Part shown: positions 1 through 7,100 of the stretch, piece by piece | How the letters are laid out: each line of letters opens with the position of its first letter | How positions within the stretch are numbered: position 1 is the stretch's first letter | From: Fidelibacterota bacterium | GTDB lineage: Bacteria; Fidelibacterota; Marinisomatia; Marinisomatales; TCS55 | Length of the DNA stretch: 40,105 nt | Assembly (NCBI GenBank): GCA_018674655.1 | Contig: JABGZQ010000103.1 | Coordinates: 1 to 40,105, forward strand | Direction of reading: 5' to 3' | The notes under the pieces: generated by a model | Told to the model about the DNA's origin: nothing | What the model saw: only the letters and a program-made list of their open reading frames with translations | The model's database searches: none | Translations under genes and position numbers: made by a program

Positions 1-95
1 ACTTCTTTACTGTTTTTTTCAGCAATCTTACCAATCTCTTGTAATATGGACTTTGGTAATTGATGGTTATCTAATAAATCTTGAATATTTGCCAC
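1..95 (-). CDS. N-terminal fragment of unknown protein, cut by window edge
   Basis: An open frame on the minus strand runs off the left edge. It reads about 31 residues beginning with a GTG codon at 95 (A-N-I-Q-D-L-L-D-N-H-Q-L-P-K) and is rich in Leu, Lys, Glu and Ile, as in a helical N-terminus. Two stop codons lie just upstream, so the true start is this GTG or another in-frame GTG 18 bases earlier. No Shine-Dalgarno sequence is obvious. I do not recognise the family from this fragment. It lies downstream of the DCC-family gene on the same strand, separated by about 84 bases that hold a copy of the local repeat. Confidence 0.35.
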   Translation of the reverse strand, partial: MANIQDLLDNHQLPKSILQEIGKIAEKNSKE

Positions 96-142
96 GATAA
101 AATTTAACACATTTTATTAACAGGCTTACTTCAAATATAAAA

Positions 143-166
143 TCATCATCCCGCAAACAAAAAACC
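143..166 (-). repeat. Intergenic repeat copy R1 (24 nt)
   Basis: A 24-base stretch that recurs exactly at 1165-1188 and with two differences at 1854-1877. On the minus strand it reads as a T-run, then TTTGCGGGATGATG. Here it sits between the end of the DCC-family gene and the partial gene at the edge. Unlike the other copies it has no convincing hairpin ahead of the T-run. Confidence 0.7.
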
Positions 167-179
167 AAGATTGCCAAGT

Positions 180-569
180 TCAATCCATCCTGAATTTGCA
201 AATTTCTGGTTTCTTAAAAATCCAGTGCCTGTATTTGGCTACAAATCGGTAGATCATATCCCGTATTGGTAATGGGATAAACCAAGAAATAAAAAACCAT
301 ATCTTCCAGTACCATCTCAAGTAAAGCAAACACCGTATTACCGCTGCAGATCTGATATAAGAACGACCATTCCTCATTAGGTAAACTGTATCAGACCTCT
401 GTTGCCATTCAGGGAATGTATCAATTAGTTTTTGAGCATCATCTGATTTTATAGGTCTATATGCAATATCAGCACCGGGTGCCAGTCTTGGGTCCATGAA
501 AAATGCTAACTTGTGGCATAGGCCACAATCCCCATCCAATAGTAGGACATCTCTGCTAGAATCCAGCAT
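180..569 (-). CDS. DCC-family thiol-disulfide oxidoreductase (DUF393, YuxK-like)
   Basis: The 129-residue protein begins with a short strand followed by DGDCGLCHK (Cys15 and Cys18). This DxxCxxC motif defines the DCC/DUF393 family, small thioredoxin-like proteins thought to act as thiol-disulfide oxidoreductases, mostly without known partners. Length is typical of the family. A hydrophobic, Trp-rich stretch in the second half (YWKIWFFISWFIPLP) is also usual for this family. The ATG at 569 directly follows the stop codon of the upstream YqjF-like gene fragment, so the two are probably read from one transcript. The catalytic cysteine pair is intact, so this gene looks functional even though its upstream neighbour is truncated. 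Confidence 0.85.
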   Translation of the reverse strand: MLDSSRDVLLLDGDCGLCHKLAFFMDPRLAPGADIAYRPIKSDDAQKLIDTFPEWQQRSDTVYLMRNGRSYIRSAAVIRCLLYLRWYWKIWFFISWFIPLPIRDMIYRFVAKYRHWIFKKPEICKFRMD

Positions 570-998
570 TTATGTTACAACATCCTCAATCGAGTACGTA
601 TGAACTACTACACCATCCGACATATGAACGAAATCTGGTTGCAACACATCAATTATGCCGAGATTATATGATTCGGCCAGAGTGTTGCTAATCACATCTG
701 CTTTTGCTTTTCGAAAAGACCATGGATTATGATGAGTGTATGCGATCCTTAGCCTATTATTATGTAATGTATATAAACAATATCGTTCAAACAAAAACTC
801 TTCCAGAGATCCAGGCTTCGCCATTATATTCTGATTTATTCTCTTGCATGAGCCAATAATCTCTTTTTCTCCTTTTACTCTCTTGCTTTTCCAACTATAC
901 GTGCTACCATCAACGTATAATCTTCCCTTTGCATATCTGTATGGAAGTCCATAGGCATACGGTGCATACAGGCACGCGGCTCTACTCTTTTTCGCTTG
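570..998 (-). pseudogene. 5'-truncated DUF2071 (YqjF-like) gene
   Basis: About 142 codons match the C-terminal half of the YqjF/DUF2071 family. The clearest blocks are YGLPYRYAKGRLY, then PGSLEEFLFERYCLYT and HHNPWSF, which correspond to the family's LPYYHA, PGxLExFLxERYCLYT and HxPWPL blocks. Family members are usually near 240 residues, and here roughly the first 95-100 are missing. The recognisable homology starts near 998, only a few codons before the point where a different small gene (982-1152) ends in another frame. No convincing start codon with a ribosome site precedes the homologous part; extending the frame upstream only reads the small gene out of frame. It is most simply a decayed remnant left by a deletion, though translational coupling cannot be excluded. 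The function of the family is unknown. Confidence 0.7.
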
Positions 999-1152
999 AA
1001 TCTGAGTCAGTGCTCTTTTGTTTATTTTTAGTTTGGGAGAATGCAGCACCAAAAGCAATGCCGATGCCAATTCCTATACCTAAATTGCCAGTTGCTGCGC
1101 CTATTCCTATGCCAATAGCCACTCCTGCAAAGAATTTTAATTCTCTTCTCAT
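982..1152 (-). CDS. Small glycine-zipper membrane protein, 56 aa
   Basis: Read from ATG at 1152 to TAG at 984-982, this gives 56 residues: a short basic start (MRRELKFFAG), a long glycine-zipper segment with repeated G-I-G-I-G and G-A-A-T-G-N spacing (about residues 10-38), and a hydrophilic tail rich in Lys, Ser, Asp and Glu. Similar small glycine-zipper proteins of unknown role occur in Bacteroidota-like genomes. The helix with GxxxG spacing suggests a membrane-inserted or self-associating hairpin. The gene follows a repeat-plus-hairpin module and its 3' end overlaps the truncated YqjF-like frame. The opposite strand has an open frame rich in Pro, Ile and Ala, which is only its mirror image. 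Function unknown. Confidence 0.75.
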   Translation of the reverse strand: MRRELKFFAGVAIGIGIGAATGNLGIGIGIGIAFGAAFSQTKNKQKSTDSDSSEKE

Positions 1153-1164
1153 ATCTAAATCTAC

Positions 1165-1188
1165 TCATCATCCCGCAAACAAAAAACC
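1165..1188 (-). repeat. Intergenic repeat copy R2 (24 nt), exact match to R1
   Basis: Identical over 24 bases to 143-166. On the minus strand the T-run of this repeat directly follows the hairpin at 1181-1220. The similarity to copy R4 continues through GTAGATTTA up to the ATG of the downstream gene, so the glycine-zipper gene and the DUF1772 gene share nearly the same leader. Confidence 0.75.
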
Positions 1189-1227
1189 CCGCTTAGAATC
1201 AATAAATCTCCAATCGGGTTATGAGAC
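1181..1227 (-). terminator. Repeated bulged hairpin with T-run, copy A
   Basis: On the minus strand AACCCG pairs with CGGGGTT leaving one bulged G. An inner stem (TTGGAG against TTCTAA, with wobbles) follows, and the T-run comes after. This has the form of an intrinsic terminator and lies downstream of the DUF1772 gene. The 47-base element recurs at 2754-2800 with three differences, placed in the bulge, in a C-G to U-G pair and in the apical region, so the fold is kept. Termination activity is inferred from form only. Confidence 0.55.
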
Positions 1228-1360
1228 TCACGCACTCTCTTCTATTTTAAATTGGCTGAAAAACGAATAAGCGTCGATTTATTCCACAAACAAAAAATGG
1301 TCAGTATATTGCTAGTGAAGCGCCTTTCATGGTTTTTCTTAAAAAATTAGACTAAATCTA

Positions 1361-1840
1361 TTAGAGAATAAGCAAAACCATTGATAAAAAACATGCCCCC
1401 GTACGAATATGATTCCATTTAATCCAATTCTTGTAATAATAATCCCACTCAATTTCGGGGTTCCTAGATGGATCATTAAAGTCAAAATCAGCTAATTTTT
1501 TGTTAAGTGGTACATTTTTCGTAGCAGTACATAGAAACATACCAATAAGAAATACCAGACTTGCAAAACCTTCATTAGATATAAATTTATATAAAATCAA
1601 ATTTTCTAAAAAAATTATGGAAGCAATGAATGATGAGAAAAAGAACAAAAGCATAAAAGGCGATTTTAGAATTACTGAGTTTATTGAATTCATAGTACGA
1701 ATGGCTTCTGGATGGCTGACTTTGTTTAAAGATTGCATAACAAAAAAAGAAAATGCGAAGTAAACGCCACCAATAAAACCAAAACTAATAATTGCTATCT
1801 CATCCAGCCACAAAAGCAAAGAGATCATATTAAAATCCAT
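1361..1840 (-). CDS. DUF1772 (anthrone oxygenase-like) membrane protein
   Basis: The 159-residue protein has about four hydrophobic segments (roughly residues 15-37, 60-78, 88-105 and 147-159) and the DUF1772 landmarks: an N-terminal G-G-V-Y-F-A-F-S segment, NSINSVILKSPF near residue 51, then TATKNVPLN and W-x-x-W-N-H-I-R-T-G near the C-terminus. The family is named after fungal anthrone oxygenases, but most bacterial members have no assigned substrate, so only the family is claimed. The start ATG at 1840 follows a leader nearly identical to that of the small gene at 982-1152. About 140 bases downstream on the same strand lies a terminator-like hairpin. It appears intact. Confidence 0.85.
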   Translation of the reverse strand: MDFNMISLLLWLDEIAIISFGFIGGVYFAFSFFVMQSLNKVSHPEAIRTMNSINSVILKSPFMLLFFFSSFIASIIFLENLILYKFISNEGFASLVFLIGMFLCTATKNVPLNKKLADFDFNDPSRNPEIEWDYYYKNWIKWNHIRTGACFLSMVLLIL

Positions 1841-1853
1841 TTTTAAATCTACC

Positions 1854-1877
1854 CATCATCCCACAAACAAAAAAGCC
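1854..1877 (-). repeat. Intergenic repeat copy R4 (22 of 24 matches to R1/R2)
   Basis: On the minus strand this is the T-run and the GTTTGTGGGATGATG portion of the leader preceding the DUF1772 gene. It differs from copies R1 and R2 at two positions. A shorter partial copy (CCACAAACAAAAAATGG on the plus strand) lies near 1284-1300. Confidence 0.65.
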
Positions 1878-1891
1878 CCCGTGAGGAGGCT
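1865..1891 (-). terminator. Intrinsic terminator after the CPBP / 31-aa gene pair
   Basis: On the minus strand AGCCTCC, loop TCAC and GGGGGCT form a 7-bp stem with one G-U pair, followed directly by TTTTTT. The pairing is perfect only as minus-strand RNA, which gives the direction. It lies about 20 bases beyond the stop of the 31-aa gene, so it probably ends the transcript carrying the CPBP gene and that small gene. Confidence 0.75.
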
Positions 1892-1911
1892 ATTTGATCC
1901 AGAGGCTTCAT

Positions 1912-2007
1912 TTAATCATCTCTTTTTTCCCTTGCCCATCTCGCAATTACAACCCATGCATATGCTGTTATTACAATCGTTAGCACTAACCAAATGTAAA
2001 AATTCAT
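1912..2007 (-). CDS. 31-aa single-span membrane protein
   Basis: From ATG at 2007 to TAA at 1912 the frame encodes 31 residues: a hydrophobic segment (about residues 3-22, FYIWLVLTIVITAYAWVVI) followed by a charged tail (ARWAREKRDD). An AAGGAAAA sequence lies 6-13 bases upstream of the ATG and serves as a ribosome site. The gene is 21 bases downstream of the CPBP gene on the same strand and is followed by a terminator hairpin, so it looks like the last gene of a two-gene transcript. The positively charged end suggests an inside C-terminus. Its role is unknown; it could be a small partner of the CPBP protein. Confidence 0.65.
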   Translation of the reverse strand: MNFYIWLVLTIVITAYAWVVIARWAREKRDD

Positions 2008-2028
2008 GTTCGTTTTCCTTTTTATTTT

Positions 2029-2715
2029 TTACTTAGCTAGTAGATCGAATGCCCATTCAGAAATTCCAAAATCCGAATTCAAAAATATCATAGTTATTCC
2101 AATAGAATCATAAAACCCATGAATCAAAATAAGTAGTACCAGATTATTTCTGTTTCTATTAAAGATCAAGGAAATAGTTAAAGACCATAAAAACACTGCC
2201 ACTGCACCTGATAGACCTTGGTAGATGTGAGATATCCCAAAGTAGAGTGACGTAATAATTGCAGAGAGTATCCAATCCTTGTTGTTATTTCCTAATAACT
2301 CTGCTAATGCTTTCATATAATAACCACGAAACAGGAATTCCTCTCCAAACGCCGCAAATATCCAGATGATGACCATTAAAACAACATATCCTACTAAATT
2401 CCCTTCCACATCTTCTACAGAAGAAAGATTATATTCACCTAGCCAGTTTTGAAGTAATGTGTCTACAAAAACGTGAAATACAATGAAAAGTACTAGTGTT
2501 ATTATTAAACTCTTTAAAACGGTTTTTCCAGTAATTTTTCTTCCTATCCCGAACCTTCCCCAATCAAAATCACTTCCTCTTAAAATTAGGAAAGCAACAC
2601 CAAGGCCAAAGAAAAAGGTAACGTTTCTATCAATAAACCCAAATAATGGTGCAATGAGCATAATGAAAACCACAGCATAGGGTTTGTTTAAATAATTATA
2701 TATTTTATTTTTCAT
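2029..2715 (-). CDS. CPBP-family intramembrane metalloprotease homologue
   Basis: This is a multi-span membrane protein of 228 residues with the CPBP (Abi/CAAX-protease) motifs in order: GEEFLFR with Glu125, Glu126 and Arg130, then S-H-I-Y-Q-G with His163, and L-I-H-G-F-Y-D-S with His199 and Asp203. In the family these Glu and His residues form the metal-dependent active site in the membrane. Bacterial members act in peptide maturation, self-immunity or unknown proteolysis, and the substrate cannot be told here. All catalytic residues are present. A 31-aa membrane protein gene follows 21 bases downstream and may be a partner. No strong ribosome site is visible before the ATG at 2715. Confidence 0.88.
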   Translation of the reverse strand: MKNKIYNYLNKPYAVVFIMLIAPLFGFIDRNVTFFFGLGVAFLILRGSDFDWGRFGIGRKITGKTVLKSLIITLVLFIVFHVFVDTLLQNWLGEYNLSSVEDVEGNLVGYVVLMVIIWIFAAFGEEFLFRGYYMKALAELLGNNNKDWILSAIITSLYFGISHIYQGLSGAVAVFLWSLTISLIFNRNRNNLVLLILIHGFYDSIGITMIFLNSDFGISEWAFDLLAK

Positions 2716-2753
2716 TTTATTTTTCTATCAGTAATGTATCTAATAATACATAC

Positions 2754-2800
2754 AAAAAACTCCGCTTAGAATCAATAAAGCTCCAATCAGGTTATGAGAC
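2754..2800 (-). terminator. Repeated bulged hairpin with T-run, copy B
   Basis: This is the second copy of the 47-base element at 1181-1227 (44 of 47 bases the same). On the minus strand AACCTG pairs with CGGAGTT with a bulged A, followed by TTTTTTG. It lies downstream of the four-gene operon ending at 2921 and is a plausible terminator for it. Another weaker minus-strand stem, ACCC with GGGT followed by AATTTTTT, is near 2813-2842. The rest of the 205-base gap shows nothing else that I recognise. Confidence 0.5.
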
Positions 2801-2920
2801 CGACCTATCTACAAAAAATTACCCTACTATTTGTGTGGGTTAAGAATATGCGGTTGTTTTAATGCCGCTTATACATTGTTGGGATTTTGATTTTATTCAT
2901 ACTTTAATTAGCAGAATCTG

Positions 2921-4780
2921 TTAGCCCAATTCGTTCACAGCTCTTGATGCCATATCGATTGCAGTTTTTGCATCAGCACCAGGGGCGGAGTCGCAATTGG
3001 CAATGGTAATTCGGCCAAACGGTTGCCGTCCTTTTTTTACAGAACCTTCTGGACCGCCCACAGTGTAACCGTGGGCCCACCGATTGACAGTAATACTCTC
3101 AACATCTCTGTCAAAATCAAATAATTTCTTCGGGAGCATCCCGTTAAAATGTGCTCTGATTTCCTCTTCGTAGTCTTTGAATTGCAAACCTAACATTTTG
3201 TATCGTGCTTCGCGATATTGCTCAAGTGCTGGTGCGCCAATGGTTTCTCCATATGGACAGTTTATCATATGAACAATACAAGGGTCGTCTGGTGTCTTGG
3301 TATACTCATAGCCGCCTATACTTACCGGAAAGTCCATGAAAACTACTTGGTGCATATTTCCGGGTGACATGGCCAATCCGATCTCCATTTCTTTCATTGC
3401 CATCCAGTTCCTTAAGCCCACAGTAGTGTATTGCAATGGACTTTTATTTTGAAGTCTCAATGCAGCCGCTTGTTCTTCTGGAAGGCCTGAAACGATATGT
3501 GGAATCATCATGTTGTAACAAGCCATCACCACACTTTTACCTTTGACCTGATGCGATTTGTTGTCATTGATATAATTTACAAATACGTCACTCGAATTTT
3601 TTGGGTCACCACCATGCTCTACATTAACAACCGTGCTGTTTAGTCTGATGCGTACAGCATTACTGGCTTTGTCCAACTCGGCATAGTTAAACTTGGATAA
3701 AACAAGTTCTTCGGCGTTATTACCTTCTGCTACATCAGAAATCATCTTTTTCACCAACGCACGAGCGATACTGGCATTGCCATCTGGAAAATGATAAATG
3801 TATGGATTGTCTTCATCGTATACTGCTTTAGGAGTAAAACCAAGGGCTCCACAGCTCTTGGCTGTTCCTATGGTCATTAAGTCTGTTCCGGTAAGCGCCC
3901 AGTCTAAACCGGAATTCCTGGCCATTTTCAATATGCCGGGGTCATCAACGCCTAAGGTGTTTTTTAAATAATCGAAGTAAGAAGTAGAATCTATGTAATC
4001 TTCCATTTCCTCTTCGGGCACATCTATCACATGCAGTCCGCCATTTAATACCCGAAGTAATTGTTCTTTGCCTTTCTCACTTAATGGAGCTTGTTGTGCA
4101 GCTTCTTCATTGGATAGTTTTCCACCCATTACTATCCCTTCTACATAATTTGGATAATTACAATATGGATGCCTGACCACTTTGTCTTCGCCAAATGTTT
4201 CTTTATTGAAGTATGTAATGGCCCCTAAATTGTTCTTTTTATAGAAGTCACGGTCGTAGGCTGTATCAAATCGCTTGATATCTACACCTATATCTTTTAA
4301 CAGAGCATGTACGATTTCACTACCATGTTTCGGTTCTACGATAGATTGTGAACCACCATGGGCTAATCGTAATCTGCCATCAACCGTATGTTCATTCCGT
4401 TTGGCGTGCCCTCCAAAATCATCATGATTATCTAGGATAAGTACCTTCTTATCTTTTCCGTGTTTTTGCTGGTAGAAATATGCGGCTGCTAGTCCGCTTA
4501 TTCCACCGCCAACAACAACCAAATCATAGATTTCTTTTAATTCAGTAGTTGGGCCCCAATCTGATTTCCTATCCCATGCTCTAGCATGAGTGTGAGTGTG
4601 AGATCCTGGGTGACTTCCCCTAAGTCCTGTGAGTGATGGAGGATAATACATTGGATAAAGTTTGTCCAAAATAGCACCACTTGTAAGTCCAAATGGAAGC
4701 ATGGAGGCTCCTGCTGCCATTAAAGTTCCATTAATAAAATCTCTTCTTGTTATTTTGCTCTTTTTAGACATCATTGACAT
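2921..4780 (-). CDS. Tat-exported FAD-dependent oxidoreductase, spermidine dehydrogenase-like
   Basis: The 619-residue protein starts with a twin-arginine signal (TRRDFI, Arg12-Arg13, then a hydrophobic stretch to about 36), so it is predicted to be exported folded with its cofactor. After YYPPSLTGLRGSHPGS, a block typical of spermidine dehydrogenase-like proteins, comes the FAD-binding strand DLVVVGGGISGLAAA (residues 86-100) and the acidic end of the second strand (VLILDNHDDFGGHAKR). The C-terminus (NCDSAPGADAKTAIDMASRA) fits the closing FAD contact of amine-oxidase-type enzymes. A His-rich patch (SHTHTHAR) precedes the FAD domain. It is the last gene of a tight operon with proline dehydrogenase, which fits oxidation of amines or amino acids, but the substrate is inferred only. 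ATG codons at residues 3 and 4 are alternative starts. Confidence 0.85.
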   Translation of the reverse strand: MSMMSKKSKITRRDFINGTLMAAGASMLPFGLTSGAILDKLYPMYYPPSLTGLRGSHPGSHTHTHARAWDRKSDWGPTTELKEIYDLVVVGGGISGLAAAYFYQQKHGKDKKVLILDNHDDFGGHAKRNEHTVDGRLRLAHGGSQSIVEPKHGSEIVHALLKDIGVDIKRFDTAYDRDFYKKNNLGAITYFNKETFGEDKVVRHPYCNYPNYVEGIVMGGKLSNEEAAQQAPLSEKGKEQLLRVLNGGLHVIDVPEEEMEDYIDSTSYFDYLKNTLGVDDPGILKMARNSGLDWALTGTDLMTIGTAKSCGALGFTPKAVYDEDNPYIYHFPDGNASIARALVKKMISDVAEGNNAEELVLSKFNYAELDKASNAVRIRLNSTVVNVEHGGDPKNSSDVFVNYINDNKSHQVKGKSVVMACYNMMIPHIVSGLPEEQAAALRLQNKSPLQYTTVGLRNWMAMKEMEIGLAMSPGNMHQVVFMDFPVSIGGYEYTKTPDDPCIVHMINCPYGETIGAPALEQYREARYKMLGLQFKDYEEEIRAHFNGMLPKKLFDFDRDVESITVNRWAHGYTVGGPEGSVKKGRQPFGRITIANCDSAPGADAKTAIDMASRAVNELG

Positions 4781-4789
4781 AAATTAAAA

Positions 4790-5773
4790 TTATTCATTTG
4801 GGTAATGAAGTCCGATTTGCTCTCTTATTTTATCCATCGATCTCATTACAGCAATACTTTCGCTATGTGGCATAAGCGGTGACTCAATTAATCTTGATCT
4901 AACACAACGAGAAAACTCAATCGCCTGCTCACGTAATCCATGTCCTTTATATTTATTTGGATATTCAGTTTTAGTACCATCGTGAAGTACAACCCGCATT
5001 GCAGCTGGATTATAAAAGGTACGATCAATTTCTAACCATCCATTAATACCAGAAACAATAGCTCGGCAAGGTGTAGAGTTGCTTAATGTTGTATTTAAAA
5101 TGGCTTGAGCACCATTTTTATATTCAAAAATTGCGGACGTTTGTTCATCTACGCCTTTATCAGTAAAATTTGATTTTGCCGTAATCTTATCTGGAGCTCC
5201 AAGGATTAAATGCGCAAACGAAACCACATAAATCCCAAGGTCAAGCAATGCGCCACCACCAAGTGCAGGCTCCCAAAGACGAGGATTATTAGAGTCTGAT
5301 AGACGTTGTCCGTGATCTGCTTGTAGGGTATGAATGTTGCCAAGAACATCACTATCAATAATTTTACGTACTATTTCTATATGAGGTAAGAATCGAGTCC
5401 ACATTGCTTCAATGAGAGTTAATTGATTTTGAGTTGCCGTATTAACCATTAATTCTACCTCACTAGTATTGATGGCAAATGGTTTTTCGCATAGCACCGG
5501 TTTCCCGGCATCTAATGCCAAAATAGTATGTTCTACATGAAAGTTATTTGGGGTCGCAATATAGATACCGTCCAGATTGGGGTCTGCCACCAATTCTGAA
5601 TAACTGGCATAGCCAACACAGCCAGAAAATTTAGATGCAAATTGTTGTGCAGTAGAAAGTTTACGTGATCCAACTGCAGCTAATGTATGATCCTTTAGAT
5701 AACCCAGATCCTTCGCGAACGCATTTGCGATACCTCCAGTACCAATGATTCCCCATTTAAAATTATTTTTCAT
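4790..5773 (-). CDS. Gfo/Idh/MocA-family NAD(P)-dependent oxidoreductase
   Basis: The 327-residue protein has an N-terminal Rossmann fold (WGIIGTGGIANAFAKDL, nucleotide loop at 11-16), the family's substrate-side motif CEKPF (Glu96-Lys97-Pro98, the lysine being catalytic in characterised members) and a C-terminal alpha/beta domain with GGGALLDLGIY. Members oxidise or reduce sugars, inositols, dihydrodiols and similar compounds. It resembles the dimeric dihydrodiol dehydrogenase type in length and in the N-terminal motif, but the substrate cannot be named from sequence. It lies 9 bases before the FAD oxidoreductase gene and 9 after the CoA-binding gene on the same strand. Confidence 0.9.
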   Translation of the reverse strand: MKNNFKWGIIGTGGIANAFAKDLGYLKDHTLAAVGSRKLSTAQQFASKFSGCVGYASYSELVADPNLDGIYIATPNNFHVEHTILALDAGKPVLCEKPFAINTSEVELMVNTATQNQLTLIEAMWTRFLPHIEIVRKIIDSDVLGNIHTLQADHGQRLSDSNNPRLWEPALGGGALLDLGIYVVSFAHLILGAPDKITAKSNFTDKGVDEQTSAIFEYKNGAQAILNTTLSNSTPCRAIVSGINGWLEIDRTFYNPAAMRVVLHDGTKTEYPNKYKGHGLREQAIEFSRCVRSRLIESPLMPHSESIAVMRSMDKIREQIGLHYPNE

Positions 5774-5782
5774 AATAATAAT

Positions 5783-6184
5783 TCAATTTTTAATTTGGCG
5801 ATGTTGCCGCAGCATGCAGTCATTCATAACGACTAGCAGTCCAGCCCTTTCAGCTATTTCGGCCGCTTCTTCATTAATTACATCGTCCTGAAGCCACAAA
5901 GCTTTGGCAGATATTTTCACTGCCAATTTTACGATAGATAGCACATGCTCCGGCCGCCGAAATACATCCACCACATCGATTTTATAAGGAATTTCTAAAA
6001 GAGAAGGGTAACAAGTTTCTCCCGCAATTTCAGTTTGTCCGGGATTTACAGGTATAATGGTATATCCATGCTCCCGTAAATAAAGCGCCACATAATGACT
6101 GGGCCGTTCTGGTTTGGGAGACATGCCTACCACGGCGATGGTTTTTAATGTATAAATTTTTTTGATGGTATCTTGTTCGTTCAT
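5783..6184 (-). CDS. CoA-binding protein (YccU-like)
   Basis: The 133-residue protein is a single Rossmann-like CoA_binding_2 domain: TIAVVGMSPKPERPSHYVA at about 16-34, a second strand with HGYTIIPVNPGQ, then E-I-A-G-E-T-C-Y-P-S-L and a segment with V-D-V-F-R-R-P-E. This matches the YccU family, stand-alone relatives of the CoA-binding domain of succinyl-CoA and acyl-CoA synthetases. No reaction is known for them. Length is normal. It lies between proline dehydrogenase (10 bases upstream) and the Gfo/Idh/MocA gene (9 bases downstream), so it belongs to the same operon. Confidence 0.9.
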   Translation of the reverse strand: MNEQDTIKKIYTLKTIAVVGMSPKPERPSHYVALYLREHGYTIIPVNPGQTEIAGETCYPSLLEIPYKIDVVDVFRRPEHVLSIVKLAVKISAKALWLQDDVINEEAAEIAERAGLLVVMNDCMLRQHRQIKN

Positions 6185-6194
6185 GTTTCTACTT

Positions 6195-7097
6195 CTAACC
6201 TTTTTTAAACATATTTTTTAACACATATGAAATAATGGTGGGGTTTTCTTTTAATCTCCGAATGGCATATTCAAACCATGCTTCCCCAAAAGGTACATAT
6301 ACTCGAACCTTGTATCCCTTTGTTTTTAGTTTTTCTAATCGATCCCCCATGGGTACGCCGTAAAGCACCTGGAATTCAAACCGATCTGGAGAAATACGAT
6401 CATTCTCAATTAACAACTCTAATCGATCCAAAAGCTCTAAATCATGTGTAGCCAAACATACAAAACCGGCGCCATTAAACATGGCACGAGCTATATCCAC
6501 ATAATTGTCATTAATGGCACTTCGATCTTGAATTGCAATGTCCGGTGATTCTCGATAAATGCCTTTACAAATTCGGAGGTTTAAAAGGGGCGAGCTGAGT
6601 TTTTGAATATCCTCTAAACTTCGATAGAGGTAGGCTTGAATTACAGTACCCATTTTGTTATGTACAGATAATGTTTTATTGTATAATTCAAATGTAGTAG
6701 AGGTATAGGGAGAATTTTCCATATCAATGGTAACACCCACATTGTTTTCTTTGCCTACTTGAGCCAGTTGCAGAATATTTTTTTCGCCAAGAATCGGATC
6801 AAATTCTAAGCCAAGGTGAGTGAGTTTAACTGAAATTGTACTGTCCAATCCTGTTTGGGAAATTTGTCGAATGAGACGAGAATATTGTTTTGTAATTTGG
6901 TGAGCTTCAGATTCTGAATGCACAAACTCGCCCAAAATATCCATGGTGGCAGAAAACCCGTTTTCATTGAGTTGCCTTACAACATCTAAGGCAGAATCAA
7001 TTGATTCTCCTGCAACATAGGATTGGGCAAATGGTTTAAATAGCCATTTGGGGGATACATGCATTATTGCTGAAATGGATGAATTAAAAAGAGCCAT
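6195..7097 (-). CDS. Proline dehydrogenase (monofunctional)
   Basis: Proline dehydrogenase oxidises proline to pyrroline-5-carboxylate with FAD and passes electrons to quinone at the membrane. The 300-residue protein covers the whole barrel: ISVKLTHLGLEFD near 104-116, T-I-D-M-E-N-S, then IQAYLYRS, L-R-I-C-K-G-I-Y-R-E, ATHD, FQVLYGVP and the family's signature EYAIRRLKENP near the C-terminus, whose Arg pair binds the proline carboxylate. It is the single-domain type; no pyrroline-5-carboxylate dehydrogenase is fused or adjacent. It is the first gene of the four-gene minus-strand operon. Three bases upstream of its ATG ends a perfect inverted repeat that could fold the leader RNA or bind a regulator. 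Confidence 0.92.
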   Translation of the reverse strand: MALFNSSISAIMHVSPKWLFKPFAQSYVAGESIDSALDVVRQLNENGFSATMDILGEFVHSESEAHQITKQYSRLIRQISQTGLDSTISVKLTHLGLEFDPILGEKNILQLAQVGKENNVGVTIDMENSPYTSTTFELYNKTLSVHNKMGTVIQAYLYRSLEDIQKLSSPLLNLRICKGIYRESPDIAIQDRSAINDNYVDIARAMFNGAGFVCLATHDLELLDRLELLIENDRISPDRFEFQVLYGVPMGDRLEKLKTKGYKVRVYVPFGEAWFEYAIRRLKENPTIISYVLKNMFKKG

Positions 7098-7100
7098 GGG

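Noticed and set aside
975-1000. Programmed frameshift joining the glycine-zipper and DUF2071 frames
   Set aside because: A +1 shift would be needed at GAG TAG. The run GAAAAAG is not a usual site for this and a fused product makes no sense for either family.
1181-1240. tRNA-Met remnant (CTCATAACCCG on the minus strand)
   Set aside because: It matches an initiator tRNA anticodon arm over about 12 bases, but no D-arm or acceptor pairing could be found. The hairpin-plus-T-run reading explains the element better.
929-1270. Plus-strand frame rich in Pro, Ile and Ala
   Set aside because: It is the mirror image of the glycine-zipper gene on the minus strand (Gly codons give Pro or Ala when reversed) and has no homology or ribosome site.
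143-2800. Integron attC sites between the small genes
   Set aside because: Gene content and repeats are suggestive, but the elements lack the RYYYAAC and GTTRRRY cores, are too short, and no integrase is present.
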